NCBI GenBank assembly: GCA_025175895.1
Contig: CM046006.1
Span: 64,128,288-64,192,287, forward strand
DNA: 64,000 bases
Source of the DNA: Wurfbainia villosa
Taxonomy: Eukaryota > Streptophyta > Magnoliopsida > Zingiberales > Zingiberaceae
Direction: 5' to 3'
A model generated the notes under the pieces. That model did no database searches and was not told the origin of the DNA. It saw nothing but the letters and a program-made list of their open reading frames with translations. Below are positions 49,293 to 59,626 of this stretch, one piece after another (within the stretch, counting starts at the first letter, position 1; the number at the start of each line of letters is the position of its first letter). The position numbers and the translations under genes are program-made.

Positions 49293-50655
49293 TGATGGTG
49301 TTCACTTCTTCGGCCTGCCAAGATCTCCCTCTCCCTTCTTGCAGATCTCATCCGATCTGGGAACTCCCAGCTAGATGAATTTGTCACTTCACAAGAGAGT
49401 ATTAGTGGTGGGATGACTTCCCAGCAAGGCCCCTCCCATGCTCAAGTCAGAAATTGTAGGATGAAGAGAATAGAAATGCAAGATGTAGAAGAAGAAGAAG
49501 TGAGAAGAAGAGCTTTGAGGTACCAAATAACGAAGAAACAACCATCCCCTCTTCCTTCCTTCTCTGCCCCTTTTATAGATGATTTATCCTACTGTCTCCT
49601 TGAAGTGAATTTACTTTAATACCCTTGCCAAGCTATCAGATGTAACCTCTTTTCTTGCTCCTTTTCAAAATATCTCTTTATGTGCTTCCTAGCTCCCTGC
49701 TAAGCATTAATTAAATAAAATAAATGACAAATACCAAAATATCTTATATTAATCATATTTTTCATTCCAAAACTTTTCTTGCTACTTCCCGTGCTCATAT
49801 CTTCTCTTTTCACCATACTTAGAAAGAATCCCATACGTGGCTCAGGAAACAAACATACTGCTCGGGAAACACATGCATGCATCGGGAAACATACTAACTG
49901 CTCAGGAGCTATACATACCGCTCTACCAATGCAATACTTAACTCTAAGCATTACTGTCCTCTGTCACCCTACTGAGCCCGAAAAATGCATATACTGCTTG
50001 AGAAAAACATAGATTGCTCTATCGATGCAATACTTAACTCTGAGTGTTACTACCCTCTGTCATCCTTCTAAACTCGGAAAATACATATATTGCTCGGGAT
50101 TTACATAAACTGCTCGACCAATGCAATACTTAACTCTGAGCATCACTTCCCTCTGTCACCCTACTAAACCTAGGAAACACATAAACTGCTCAGGAAAACA
50201 TAAACTGTTCTATTAACACCATACTTAGCTCTGAACAACCCTGCACTACTTTCCCCTACTGGGCTCAGGAATTATACATATTGCTCGGGAAAAGCATAAA
50301 TTGTTCAGTCAACACCATGCTTAGCTCTGGGCAATACTGCACTACTCACTCCTACTGGGCTTGAGAATTATATATACTGCTCGAGAAACGCATAGACTGC
50401 TAAAGAAAAGCATAAACTACTCTGTCAACATTATACTTAGCTCTGAGTCATACTGCACTACTCCCCCCTACTGGGCTCGGGAATTATAAATACTATTCGG
50501 GAAAAGCATAAACTACTCTACCAGCACACAAATTACTCTGCAAACACAGTTACTATACACGCCCCTACCTGGCTCGGGCATCACATACACTGCTCGGGAA
50601 CTATATAAATAGCTCGAAAAACCTTCTAACGGATCAGAAAACCCCGACCCCATCA
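49293..50655 (-). repeat. 5' LTR of element N
   Basis: Begins TGATGGTGTTCACTTCTTC, ends GACCCCATCA, 1363 bp. Homologous over its length to 27019-28421 with many substitutions, so N is clearly older than S. Confidence 0.9.
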
Positions 50656-50660
50656 CCTAT

Positions 50661-51391
50661 GATTGTTTCTAAGGTATCATCCTTAGTTTCAAAAAGTAAA
50701 CCCATGTATACCTAGAGAAATCATCAACTATGACTAAACAATATTTGCTACCATTTAAAGAAGGAATACTATGACAATCAAATAAATTTAGATGCAATAA
50801 TTCTAATGGTAATAAGGTACTAGTTAGGGTTTTACCTTTGTGTGATGATTTAGATTGCTTTTCCTTCTTGGCATGAATCACACAATTTATCTTTAAAGTA
50901 CTTGATCTTTGGTAGCCCCTTTACTAACTCCAATTTGGCTACCTTGGCTATGTTCTTCATGTTGACATGTTCAAGCCTCCTATGCCATAGCCAACCTTTC
51001 TCTTCTTTTGCCATAAGACACTTAGTAGAAATGTTAGAAGCATATGATAAATCAACATAATAAATATTCGATTTTCTATATCCAACTAACATGCAATCAT
51101 TCAAGTTCTTGTGTCTAATTAAACATTTAGTGGAATTAAACTCAACATTATAGTTGGCATCATAAAGTTGACTAACACTAAGTAAATTAAACTTCATGAT
51201 TTTAACTAGTAAAACTTTGTGAATAATGATTCTAGGGGATACCTCAATTGTTCCTCTACCTAAAATTTTGAGCTTTCCACTATTGTCAAAAGATATGGTT
51301 CCTTTGTTAACATAGTTGATTGTGGAGAACTTTCTCACATCTCCGGTCATATGTCTTGAGCAACCTCTATCCACATACCTTGCTCACCTAC
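50661..51391 (-). pseudogene. element E protease, GAG-pre-integrase and start of integrase
   Basis: Homologous to 33200-33958 of S. The protease site reads DRGCSRHMTGD (DSG has become DRG). The GAG-pre-integrase motif WLWHRRLEHVN and the pair CDSC follow, and the first core Asp is changed (HLNLFDC for HLDLFDC). The frame is broken near 50850-50880. At the protease the DNA has a single ATCCACA heptamer (51370-51376), where S has three and the open frame needs two. The left end is cut by N at 50656-50660. The integrase resumes at 27013. Confidence 0.85.
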
Positions 51392-52920
51392 CTAAACAAC
51401 ACGAAAAACAAATTCTTTTAGAACCCAAACATTTGGACCAGAAACATCATTTAAATATTTCTTTGGGACCCATGCTTTCTTAACTCTACCCTTAATGGTT
51501 GCCTTTCTATTAATTAAAGAGATATAGGCAACTTCCTTATCCTTAGGTTTGTATCTTATACTAGCTTTGTTGTAAATGACTCTTTGGTCCCTAAGGATCA
51601 TGTCAAGTTATTTTGAGCCACTAGTGAACTTTTCTAAACATGCCCTTAGTTCACAAACTTCATTCTTAAGTTTTTCATTTTCATCCTTAAGCGTGCATGA
51701 ATCAACACATGAAGGTTATACATTTCTAATTGCCTTTATTTCTATTTTCAAATCCTTAACCTTAGATTTAGATCTATCTAGTGCATTCTTAAGGTAAGCA
51801 ATAGTTTTATACAATAATTCTACTTGGGGAGAATCCCTTACCTCATCGTCACTAGATGACGATTCATCGCTAGAAGAAGATTCTTCTTGACTCAAGTCCT
51901 CGATGTCATCCCCCAAAGCCATGAGTGTCACATGGCGTGTGATGTGGCAATGCTCATTATCGTCGGATGAGTCCTCCACACTTTAAGTGTCCCAAGTGGT
52001 TTGGGACATCATATCCTCCTTCTTCTCCTCTTTTTCCTCCTTCTTTAGCTCCGGACAATTTGGCTTGGTATGCCCCTTTTTATTGCATCCATAGCAAATA
52101 ACATTAGTATTAAAATTTGAATTACCACTAGACTTACCTCTTGAAGATTGAGACATTTTCCTTGCATTCCTATTCTTGAATCCTCTTGTTTTCCTAAACA
52201 ACTTCCTAACAAGGTGAGCCATCTCACTAGCCGACCATCCTTCGTTGCTACTTGACTCATGCTCCAACTCAGATGAGAAAACTTCCTTCTTCTCCTTCTT
52301 CTTTTTCTACTTTTTTTCTACAAGGAGAGCTAACCCTTTTTCCTTGGAAGATATGTTAGTTTTCTCATGTAATTCAAATTCACAAAATAATTCATCAATT
52401 TTAACCAAGGAAAGATCTCTAAAAACTTTTAGTAGCATCAACCATTGATGCCCATAAGGCTGCCCTAAGAAAAGCATGAAGAATATACCTTACCAAATCT
52501 CAGTTGTCTAACTTCTCACTTATGATGTGGAGTCCATTTATAATCTCTTTGAACCTTCCATGCATTTGACTTACGGTTTCATGAGTCTTAATGGAAAAGG
52601 TTTGGAGTTGTCCGATCAACAAATCCTTCTTGGCTCTCTTTGATTCTTTGGATCCCTCATTTAGCTCAATGAGCTTCTCCCATAGCTCTTTGGCAGAACC
52701 AAAAGACCCGACCTTGTTGAGTTCCTCCATTGAGAGGCCACATTAAAGTGTGGTTATGGCCTTTGCATTTGATTGAGCTTTCCTAGCCATTTCCCTAGTC
52801 CAATCCTTGGTTAGGAGAGGTGCTCCATCTTCGTCCACCGATTTCTCGAAGCCATCTACAACACTAAACTAAAGTTCAATATCGTTCATTAAGTAGTACT
52901 CCATCCTACCTTTCCCTGAA

Positions 52921-53168
52921 AAGGTACATATATAAAAAGCCGCTTCATGGGGAGAATACCCCACTCCACGCATCAAACTACATGACTCAAAGACCTGTCC
53001 CCATCAACTTCCTCACGCCAAGTCCACCCCACCCCACACAGGAGGTAATTTCCATACATCATGACCTACATATCAACACCGTGACCAAATACAACCAAAC
53101 AAAGGATCCACCCTATCCAAAAAACCATCCAATACAGCCCAAAACGTCCCTCTCCACACCACAACCTA
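52921..53168 (-). other. 3' untranslated region of LINE
   Basis: Non-coding, ending (element sense) in GGCTTTTTATATATGTACCT then TTTCAG next to gag. Confidence 0.6.
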
Positions 53169-53888
53169 TCACAAATACAATCTATGACAATACATATCCA
53201 AAACCACAATCAACAAGCAAAACCAACCATAAAACCAAACCATCACAAACATTACCCAATATTCCATCATCTTCCATGTCCCAATAGGTCCACAAACCTG
53301 TGGACATGGATTTGCACCTTTCCGGAAAGCTCCTTCAATGCTATACGGCACCCCCTCATATTTGCTCTTGTTCCGGGCTACCCATATATGATATATGCCA
53401 CATGAGATAGCTAGAAATCTTGCTTTGACCCTCTTTCCCGCCCTTTTGTATCTTGTTCTTGCACCGGCCAGCAACTCCTCCATCTTCTCAAATTGAAACT
53501 TGATGGTTAACCATTCCTTAATACGCCCCCAAAGCCCACAAGCAAAAGGGCATTTGAAGAAAAGGTGATCCATGGTCTCCTCTTCATGCCTACACACCGG
53601 ACACCCCTTGTTCTCCTCATAAGTCATTCTATCCGCCGTGCGAAGCTTCCTTTGTATTAATAGCCACATGATAAATCGATGCTTCGGCATGATTTCTGGC
53701 CTCCATAGCTCCGGCACCCATGGAGGTTTTTGATAAGCACCTTGAAAGAACTCATATGCCTTAGCCACACCTCTCTTTTCCATAACGAACCAATCCATAA
53801 AGTTCATGTTTGCTTCTCCCACTCCATTTGATTGTTGCTTGATTTCTTCCTTGATTTCCACCAACCTTTTGATCAACGGTGAATCCAA
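53169..53888 (-). pseudogene. LINE C-terminal region with zf-RVT domain
   Basis: A 239-codon open frame with the L1-type C-terminal zinc region: WLLIQRKLRTADRM, then CPVCRHEEETMDHLFFKC and ACGLW (53500-53640). This domain follows the polymerase in plant L1 proteins and is thought to bind nucleic acid. It connects to the upstream frame through a frameshift near 53880, in the word KDL shared by both readings. The last 40 or so codons are probably untranslated sequence read through. Confidence 0.82.
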
Positions 53889-54722
53889 GGTCTTTGCTTT
53901 CCACCACCCATTTTACCCATATCGTATTAGCACCGGTCTTTACATCCCATAACACTTTAGCAAGCAAAGCTTTGTTCCACACCTTCAAGTTCCGAAGGCC
54001 ATATCCCTCACTCTCCTTTGGCATACAAATGGTGTCCCATGCTATCGGTGGATACTTCGAGTCCCAAACAAACTCCCGACATATGGATTTGATCTTATCA
54101 ATGACTCCACTCGGTATTGAGAGCAAAGAAAACCAAAAGCATTCCATCCCTTGGAGGACCGTCTTGACAAGCTCTAACCTTCCCGCATAAGACAAGGACT
54201 TCTTTGGTCATCCACTCATCCTTCTTGTGATTGCATCCAACAAAGGGCCATAGTTAGCAATTCGTAGCTCCTCCGCCGCCATTAGAATACCCAAATACCT
54301 AAAAGGAAACGCCCCTTCTTGAAAGCCCAAAATCCTCAACAACTCCCCTTTTGTATTGCCACCAACTCCCGCCATATATAGTTGTGATTTTATAGGATTG
54401 ACCCTTAAACCCGCTTCATTTCCAAACTGTTCCAAGCAGCCCGCAAGCATTCTTAATGAAGTCTCATCCGCCCTTGCAAATAACATTAAATCATCCGCAT
54501 ATATAAGATGTGTGATGCCTACCTCCTTACACCTTGGATGATAATGAAAAGATGGAAGCCCCGAAATGTCCTTGATTCTCCTTGATAGCACCTCTACACA
54601 TAGCCCAAAGAAAAGTGGGGATAGTGGGTCACCTTGCCTCAAACCCCTCCTACCACCAAAGAACCCATAGACTCCTCTATTAAGCGATATAGAATAGGTT
54701 GTTGTAGTCACACATTGCCTTA
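53761..54722 (-). pseudogene. LINE reverse transcriptase, C-terminal half
   Basis: Begins inside the RT domain with ISLNRGVYGFFGGRRGLRQG then DPLSPLFF (54600-54690). The catalytic YADD box is intact (LIYADDLMLFARAD, about 54490). The thumb follows (GLRVNPIKSQLYMAG; FRYLGILMA). A single TGA (54208-54210) stands where Trp would fit before KKSLSYAGRLELVK. Beyond it, the same frame runs to 53890. This enzyme would copy LINE RNA, and often SINE RNA, onto nicked DNA. It cannot be made here. Confidence 0.88.
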
Positions 54723-54833
54723 TCCAAGCACAAAATTGTTGTCATTGAAGAGAGGTGGTTTAGTAGTGTTATATCCCTCTTGAAGAGCCATTACAATGCA
54801 TCGTTTGATGGTAAAATCTTTCAAGTCATCCGA

Positions 54834-54845
54834 GCTCTGATACCA
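54834..54845 (-). promoter_or_regulatory. primer binding site of element E
   Basis: GCTCTGATACCA, complement of the initiator Met tRNA site, two bases from the LTR at 54848. Confidence 0.9.
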
Positions 54846-54847
54846 CT

Positions 54848-56150
54848 TATTAGGATCCTTGAGGATTGGCTAGAAAGGGGGGGGGTGAATAGCTCTTCTT
54901 TGTTTTCTACAAGAATCGTTAGCGGAAGCAATAGAAAAACACAATTAAAAGCTAAAACAAAGAAGACAATGCTAACACGTCGATGTAACGTGGTTTGGAG
55001 ATGATGCTCCTACTCCACAGTAATCCGTAAGGTGGATCACTCCTCATAAGCTTTCGCTAGAACCTCCTTTTAATGAGAACACCAAGGTGGATAAGCCTTC
55101 TTTACAATATGATGGAGTTAGGTTTGGGAAGAAGAGGTTAAGAACACTTGAAAGCTTAGAGGAAGACTTGAGGAGCTTAGTATGAACGTTTAGAATGAAA
55201 GCATTATCCTCCTCAAGCTTCCCAAAGATTTTTTTTATAGAGAAAGGTTGTTTTTGCCTGTTGAGCTCGATAGTAGTCTACTATTGCATACCAACAGTTG
55301 ATTGATGCTATTATTGACCGAATCCAATAGCTTTTGACAAAGCCTGATTTGTGGTCATCACAGCTCAATGTCTATTTGATCGGTTGACTGCTCATATCAT
55401 CGGTCGACTGATCAGGTCAATAGTCGACTACTCCAAGCAATCAGTCGACTAAAAATATTTTTGTGCTCATGTCCACTTAAAAAAATTGACTTCCCATACA
55501 TGGCAGTCGACTGCTGTGGACCAGTCGACTAATAAAGTCACAAATGATAGTCGACTTCAGTTAACTGCTTGACCAGTCGACTGGGTCATAATCCCAGTTG
55601 ACTGTTAAAGCCTTTTGGACCCTCGAGTGTTGAATACTCGAGACCAGTCGACTGATACACTTTAAATATGACTAATTCATACTTGATAACCTACCATAAG
55701 CCTAGACTTAACCTTCTAGCTTCTCCATCAACCTTGCGCCTCCCGGATCCCTCTGAGTCCATGACTCCTTCATCCTTGCGCTTGCCTTTAAAAGCTTCCC
55801 TTGATTTTGTCATGCTTTGGGTTTCTTCTTTGTCAAAGTCTGCTTGGACTTTACGCCACCAAGACTACATGCTTGAACTTAAGCTGTCAAGACCTTGCCT
55901 TTGGACTTCCTTTGCCAAGGTTCGCTTGGACTTTACACCGCCAAGACTACATGCTTGGACTTATATTGTCAAGACCTTCCTATGGATTTTCCTTGCCAAG
56001 ATTCACACTTAGACTTCTCTTTACCAAGTCTTCATACTTGAATTTTTATGTCACTTAAACATTCATGGTTAGATCATAATTATTGCCTAACTTTAAATGA
56101 TTATCCAAACATCAAAATTCATTAATGATTGGGGCATTCTTGCACCAACA
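54848..56150 (-). repeat. 5' LTR of element E
   Basis: Starts TATTAGGATCCTTGAGG (TG mutated to TA), ends TTGCACCAACA, 1303 bp. Homologous to 22259-23585. CAGTCGACTG-type array at 55270-55655 and CCAAG...CTTGG array at 55840-56040. Confidence 0.93.
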
Positions 56151-56385
56151 AATTCTTTTTTATAAAAGATCTTTCATTTAGCTTTAAGTCTAAATGCACT
56201 TTTGAAGATTTTTCTCAAGAATCTCTTAATCCATCTACTATACATATTCCACGTACTACACTTACTCGCATAATTGAAAAACTAATAAGACAAGAAAAAA
56301 TAAATTTAATTGAAGAATTTAGTAAATTAAATAATAAAATATATTTATGTTCTAATGTTTGAAGTGATCATTAGCAATTATAAAT
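56151..56385 (+). pseudogene. hAT transposase, continuation after element E
   Basis: After the duplicate AATTC the frame interrupted at 22258 carries on: FFIKDLSFSFKSKCTFEDF, SLNPSTIHIPRTTL, IEKLIRQEK and IYLCSNV. This is the hAT region that leads into the CSDxWSDHWQ block containing a catalytic Asp. Here it reads CSNV, stop, SDH, stop, Q and then homology ends at about 56385. The catalytic core and the C-terminal dimerisation domain are absent from the window. Reading across the insertion keeps the frame, which confirms that the two pieces were one gene. Confidence 0.75.
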
Positions 56386-56752
56386 CAATTCAGACTTATC
56401 TATTGAGTGGCTTGAGCTGATAATCTCAAGCTGTCGGTCTTGGAGGTTAAACACCAAGTCAAATTGCTGAGTCCGAGTGGGTAGTTAGGTCATTAAGGTC
56501 AAGTGCTCCAATGATCTGACTAGGTAGTTGGGTCTCTGAGGTCGAGCGTCAAGTCCCCAAGCAGCAAGTGTCTAGTGTTGAGAGCCGAGTACTGAGAGCC
56601 AAGTGCCTGAGAGTTGAGAGCTGAGTATCGAAATTCCGATGCTCGAGAGCTGAGAGCTAAGTATCGAGAGTTGAGGGCCTAAGAGACAAAGAGTCGAGTA
56701 CCAAGAGCCAAGCTAATTGCTCAGAAATTGATAAGCTAAGGTCTGCATTTAA
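56386..56752. other. unclassified sequence with GAGAGCTGAG-type repeats
   Basis: No gene. Short degenerate repeats of GAGAGCTGAGTATCGAGAGT occupy 56575-56700. It separates the hAT relic from element P. Confidence 0.5.
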
Positions 56753-57853
56753 TGTTGTTGCAGGGGCACTAGATAATCAAACCTAGGTTTTGATTATGGC
56801 AAAGGTTCAAAGTTAAGCTATTATTGTTATCTCATGCGATGTGTTGAGTGTGCAGAAATTGTATTAAGCTAAGCCTAAGTTCAGCGACACTCGGAGAATC
56901 TTGGGACAAGAAATCGTGGTGGTCGGGCAACACCAGGAGAACCTCATTGGAGTCGAGGAACCTCGATGGCGACCAGAAGCTAAGCGACAGGTTAGGAGGA
57001 CCAGAGGTAAGCACTGAGTGCAGAGTAATGGTGAGGTCGTGTCCTTCGTACGAGGATGAACTCAGGCAACGATCCGACTAAGACTTTCGGGGGAAGGTCT
57101 AGGTCAAGATCGGATGGTAAGGAACCATCATAATGTTTATTACTCAACGTTTCTGTGCTAACTCTATGCTGCAAGTGAGTGACCAGGCCAACAGTTGACT
57201 GAAAGATATTGGCAGTCGACTGATCCTACCATCAGTCGACTGCTGAGGGTCATCAGTCAACTGCTATTCAAACTGGTCATCTCGAAGAAAGTCAAGATAA
57301 GCTCCACCAAAAATGGAGGGATAAGGAATTTTAACCTAGATCCAGATCTCAACGAGCTAGGGTTTGGAGGCTATAAAAGAAGGGTCATTTCACCTCTTTG
57401 GATCATCTATTCTTGCTCCCAAAGTGCTCCAACAACACCAAGCTTCCGACGACGACACTACACCGTCGTAATGCCGACGCCGCGCCAATCTTCCTTCTTT
57501 TCGTCAGTAGTGTCATTTCATTTAAGTGTTTTTACATCTTGCATTCAAGCTTTCAATTGTAAAGAGGAGAGGTAGGCTTGTTTCCTCTTCCTCTATCTTG
57601 TGGTTTTTGTAATCGTCATCTCCTACCTCCAACGAGGAGAAGACTTTTAGTGGATTGCCTCATCGTATGCGATCTAGGATCGCGGGGCCTTGGAGTAGCA
57701 ACCTTTCAGTTGTGAACCAAGTAAAAAACAAAAGTGTTGCTTTATTTTATTGTCCTTACTTCCTTGTGCTTACTCGTGTTTTAACGTCGAAAAGAAAAAG
57801 GTTTTTACGATCACTATTCACCTCCCCCCTTCTAGCGATTCTCTGATCCAACA
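56753..57853 (+). repeat. 5' LTR of element P
   Basis: Begins TGTTGTTGCAGGGGCAC, ends CTCTGATCCAACA, 1101 bp. CAGTCGACTG-type words at 57190-57265; a C-run (CACCTCCCCCC) near the right tip. Confidence 0.9.
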
Positions 57854-57855
57854 AT

Positions 57856-57867
57856 TGGTATCAGAAC
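57856..57867 (+). promoter_or_regulatory. primer binding site of element P
   Basis: TGGTATCAGAAC, initiator Met tRNA type, two bases after the LTR. Confidence 0.88.
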
Positions 57868-58045
57868 AGGGGCGCTAAGATTCGGTGCAACCACTGATCT
57901 AGCAAGGTCTCTTTTTCTTTTCATGTTTTTTTTTGTTTAACTTAATTTAAGTGTTTCTTTATTATTTTTCCCACACTACTAATCCAAGACAAAGTCTTGG
58001 CAATTCATGTATTTGTCGTATTTTTGTTGTGCAAGGTTTTATTGA

Positions 58046-59626
58046 ATGACCCATCTCAAGGGGTTTAGCATCGCCCAACCTCCGTTTTTCAACAGAGATG
58101 ACTTCCGTTACTAGAAGGGTCGGATGGAATGTTACCTCAAAACTCAAGTCGAGATGTGGATAGTTATCCGGACCGGCTTCACTCTACCAACCAATGAAGA
58201 TGATGAATACTTGGATTGCGACAAGTGGACGAATGCCATTAAGCGACAAGTGAAGGCCGATGCAAAAGCTACACAAATTCTTTAATGAGGTCTCTCCAAG
58301 GAAGAACTCAACCGAGTTGACCCTTTCATCAGCACAAAAGATCTATGGAACAAGCTCATCGAGCTATATGAAGGGACGACCGACACGAAGGTTTGTTAAC
58401 GTGATCTCTTGTTAAATAAATTTCTTAATCTAAAAATACAGGATCACGAGACAGCGACACAACTCCACGCAAGGATCCAGGACATCATGAATGGACTCCA
58501 CTCAATTGGACAAAAGGTGGAGAATATGGACGTAATAAGGTATGCTTTGAATGCATTTCCTAGGACCACTTTATGGGCATCTATGGTTGATGCCTACAAA
58601 GTATCTAGAGACTTATCAAAAATTAAAATAGATGAGCTATTTTCTGAATTTGAATTGCACGAACAATCTAACTTGACCTCGGTTGAGAAAAGTATTGCCT
58701 TGGTTGCAGGTCAAAGGAAGAAGTAAAGAGCAAATCACCTCCCAAAGAAGAAGAGGAATACAAATCGGAGGTGAACGATGAAATGGAGACCGAGCTAGTA
58801 AATCTAGTTTGGAAGATGATCAAGAGAAGAAGACGACCTATCAAGAAATATAAGGAGAAGAGATCCAAACAAAGTTCAAATTACAAGTGCTATGAATGCA
58901 ACAAAAGGGGCCACATCAAATCCGATTGTCTGAGGCTAAAGAACAAGCAACCACAAACAAAAAAAATCCCTCAACACTACTTGGGAGGAGTCTTCGAAGG
59001 TAGAAGATGAACTCAACAACTTAGCATTCATGGTCAAACCAACCGAACTTGAGACAAACTATGAGTCCAAGGTCGAGTCCGACTCCGGATCCGACAACAA
59101 ACTCCAATTCAAGACAAGCTACGGATCCACATCTGGTTCAAAAGATTCGATCAAGGTAAGTCGGTCCCTAATTGATACCTTATATTGTGCAATTAAATAT
59201 TTGACTAAGAAGTTAGCTAAGGCCGAGTCCAAGGTTGAGACCTTGGCTAAGGAGGTTATACTCCTTAAGTATGAGGTCTCCCTAACCTCTTCGACTAGTC
59301 AAGTTCATGAGGGAAACTCAACTCAAGTTGAAAAACTTGAGGAAGAAAATTCTCTCTCGAAAGGATAAGTTCAAGAGCTTAGGATAACATTGGAAAGGTT
59401 TACTTTGGGGTTTAAGGGTCTTGACCTACTACTTGGATCGCAAAGGGGTGTGTTCAATAAGGCCGGACTCGGATTTAGATCAACCATAATGAACAAATCG
59501 TATACGTCAATTGTTAGTCGAAATAGACAAAAAGTCCAAGCATGGGTCCCTAAGACCTTTTTTAATTCACAATTAGGATCAACCAAGTATTTGATAGGAC
59601 CAATAACTGCACAAGAGGGGGGAGAG
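58046..59626 (+). pseudogene. element P gag
   Basis: The ATG (58046-58048) is followed by a SIRE-type capsid start (PPFFNRDDF, stop, KGRMECYLKTQ). The capsid helices are best preserved at 58409-58726 (HARIQDIMNGLHSIGQKVEN; FPRTTLWASMVDAYKVSRDL). A zinc knuckle CYECNKRGHIKSDC follows (58888-58930), then an acidic, coiled-coil-like linker (59030-59370) and the end block GLGFRS...KVQAWVPK (59475-59560). At least five stops or shifts. The coding sequence runs into a purine-rich AGAGGGGGGAGAG at 59614-59626, where element Q begins. Confidence 0.85.

Larger units (their letters stand above)
27019..50655 (-). mobile_element. Tat-type Ty3/gypsy element N, defective, with nested insertions
   Basis: LTRs lie at 27019-28421 (3') and 49293-50655 (5'). 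The target duplication CCTAT is at 27014-27018 and 50656-50660. The primer site, gag and protease style, and extra genes on the opposite strand before the 3' LTR all point to the Tat lineage. RT, RNase H and most of the integrase are missing. Nested within it are SIRE element S (28470-36890) and two solo LTRs (42551-43735 and 43970-45050). Confidence 0.92.
52921..54722 (-). mobile_element. 5'-truncated L1-type LINE
   Basis: A minus-strand fragment of about 1.8 kb holds the second half of reverse transcriptase, the downstream domain, a zf-RVT zinc region and a 3' untranslated region, with no 5' part, no ORF1 and no endonuclease. It interrupts the gag of element E. No long target duplication is seen. 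At the 5' junction the LINE reading and the gag share GTGCTTGGA. At the 3' end only GGA(A) could be duplicated. No poly(A) tail is visible; the 3' end is AT-rich. Confidence 0.85.
51392..54791 (-). pseudogene. element E gag, split by a LINE
   Basis: The ATG is at 54789-54791 with MALQEGYNTTKPPLF-type start codons, identical in layout to S gag. The coding sequence stops at about 54723, where the LINE begins, and resumes at 52917 with GRMEYYL. The capsid helices (LIGQLQTFSIKTHETVSQMHG) follow, then an intact zinc knuckle CYGCNKKGHTKPNC (about 52060-52100) and the coiled-coil linker. The end is KAWVPKKYL...VFRVV then TAG, at the same position as in S. Several nonsense changes are present (for example IEL, stop, FSVVD). 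Confidence 0.86.
22259..56150 (-). mobile_element. SIRE-type copia element E, expanded to 33.9 kb by nested insertions
   Basis: LTRs lie at 22259-23585 (3') and 54848-56150 (5'). The target duplication AATTC is at 22254-22258 and 56151-56155. After removal of the gypsy element N (27019-50655) and the LINE (52921-54722), a copia element of about 8.4 kb remains. It has gag, PR, INT, RT and RNase H in order, all degenerate. It is the same family as S (28470-36890), so the family was active both before and after N arrived. Confidence 0.93.
56753..59626 (+). mobile_element. SIRE-like copia element P, 5' part only
   Basis: Plus strand: 5' LTR 56753-57853, primer site, degenerate gag, then cut at 59626 by element Q. 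Protease and pol are not in the window. The same LTR family occurs as the solo LTR 43970-45050. Confidence 0.85.

Noticed and set aside
53169..54711. A host gene with a zinc-finger domain and a reverse-transcriptase-like domain.
   Set aside because: GLRQGDPLSP, YADD and the CPVC...H...C region identify a LINE fragment interrupting a gag gene.
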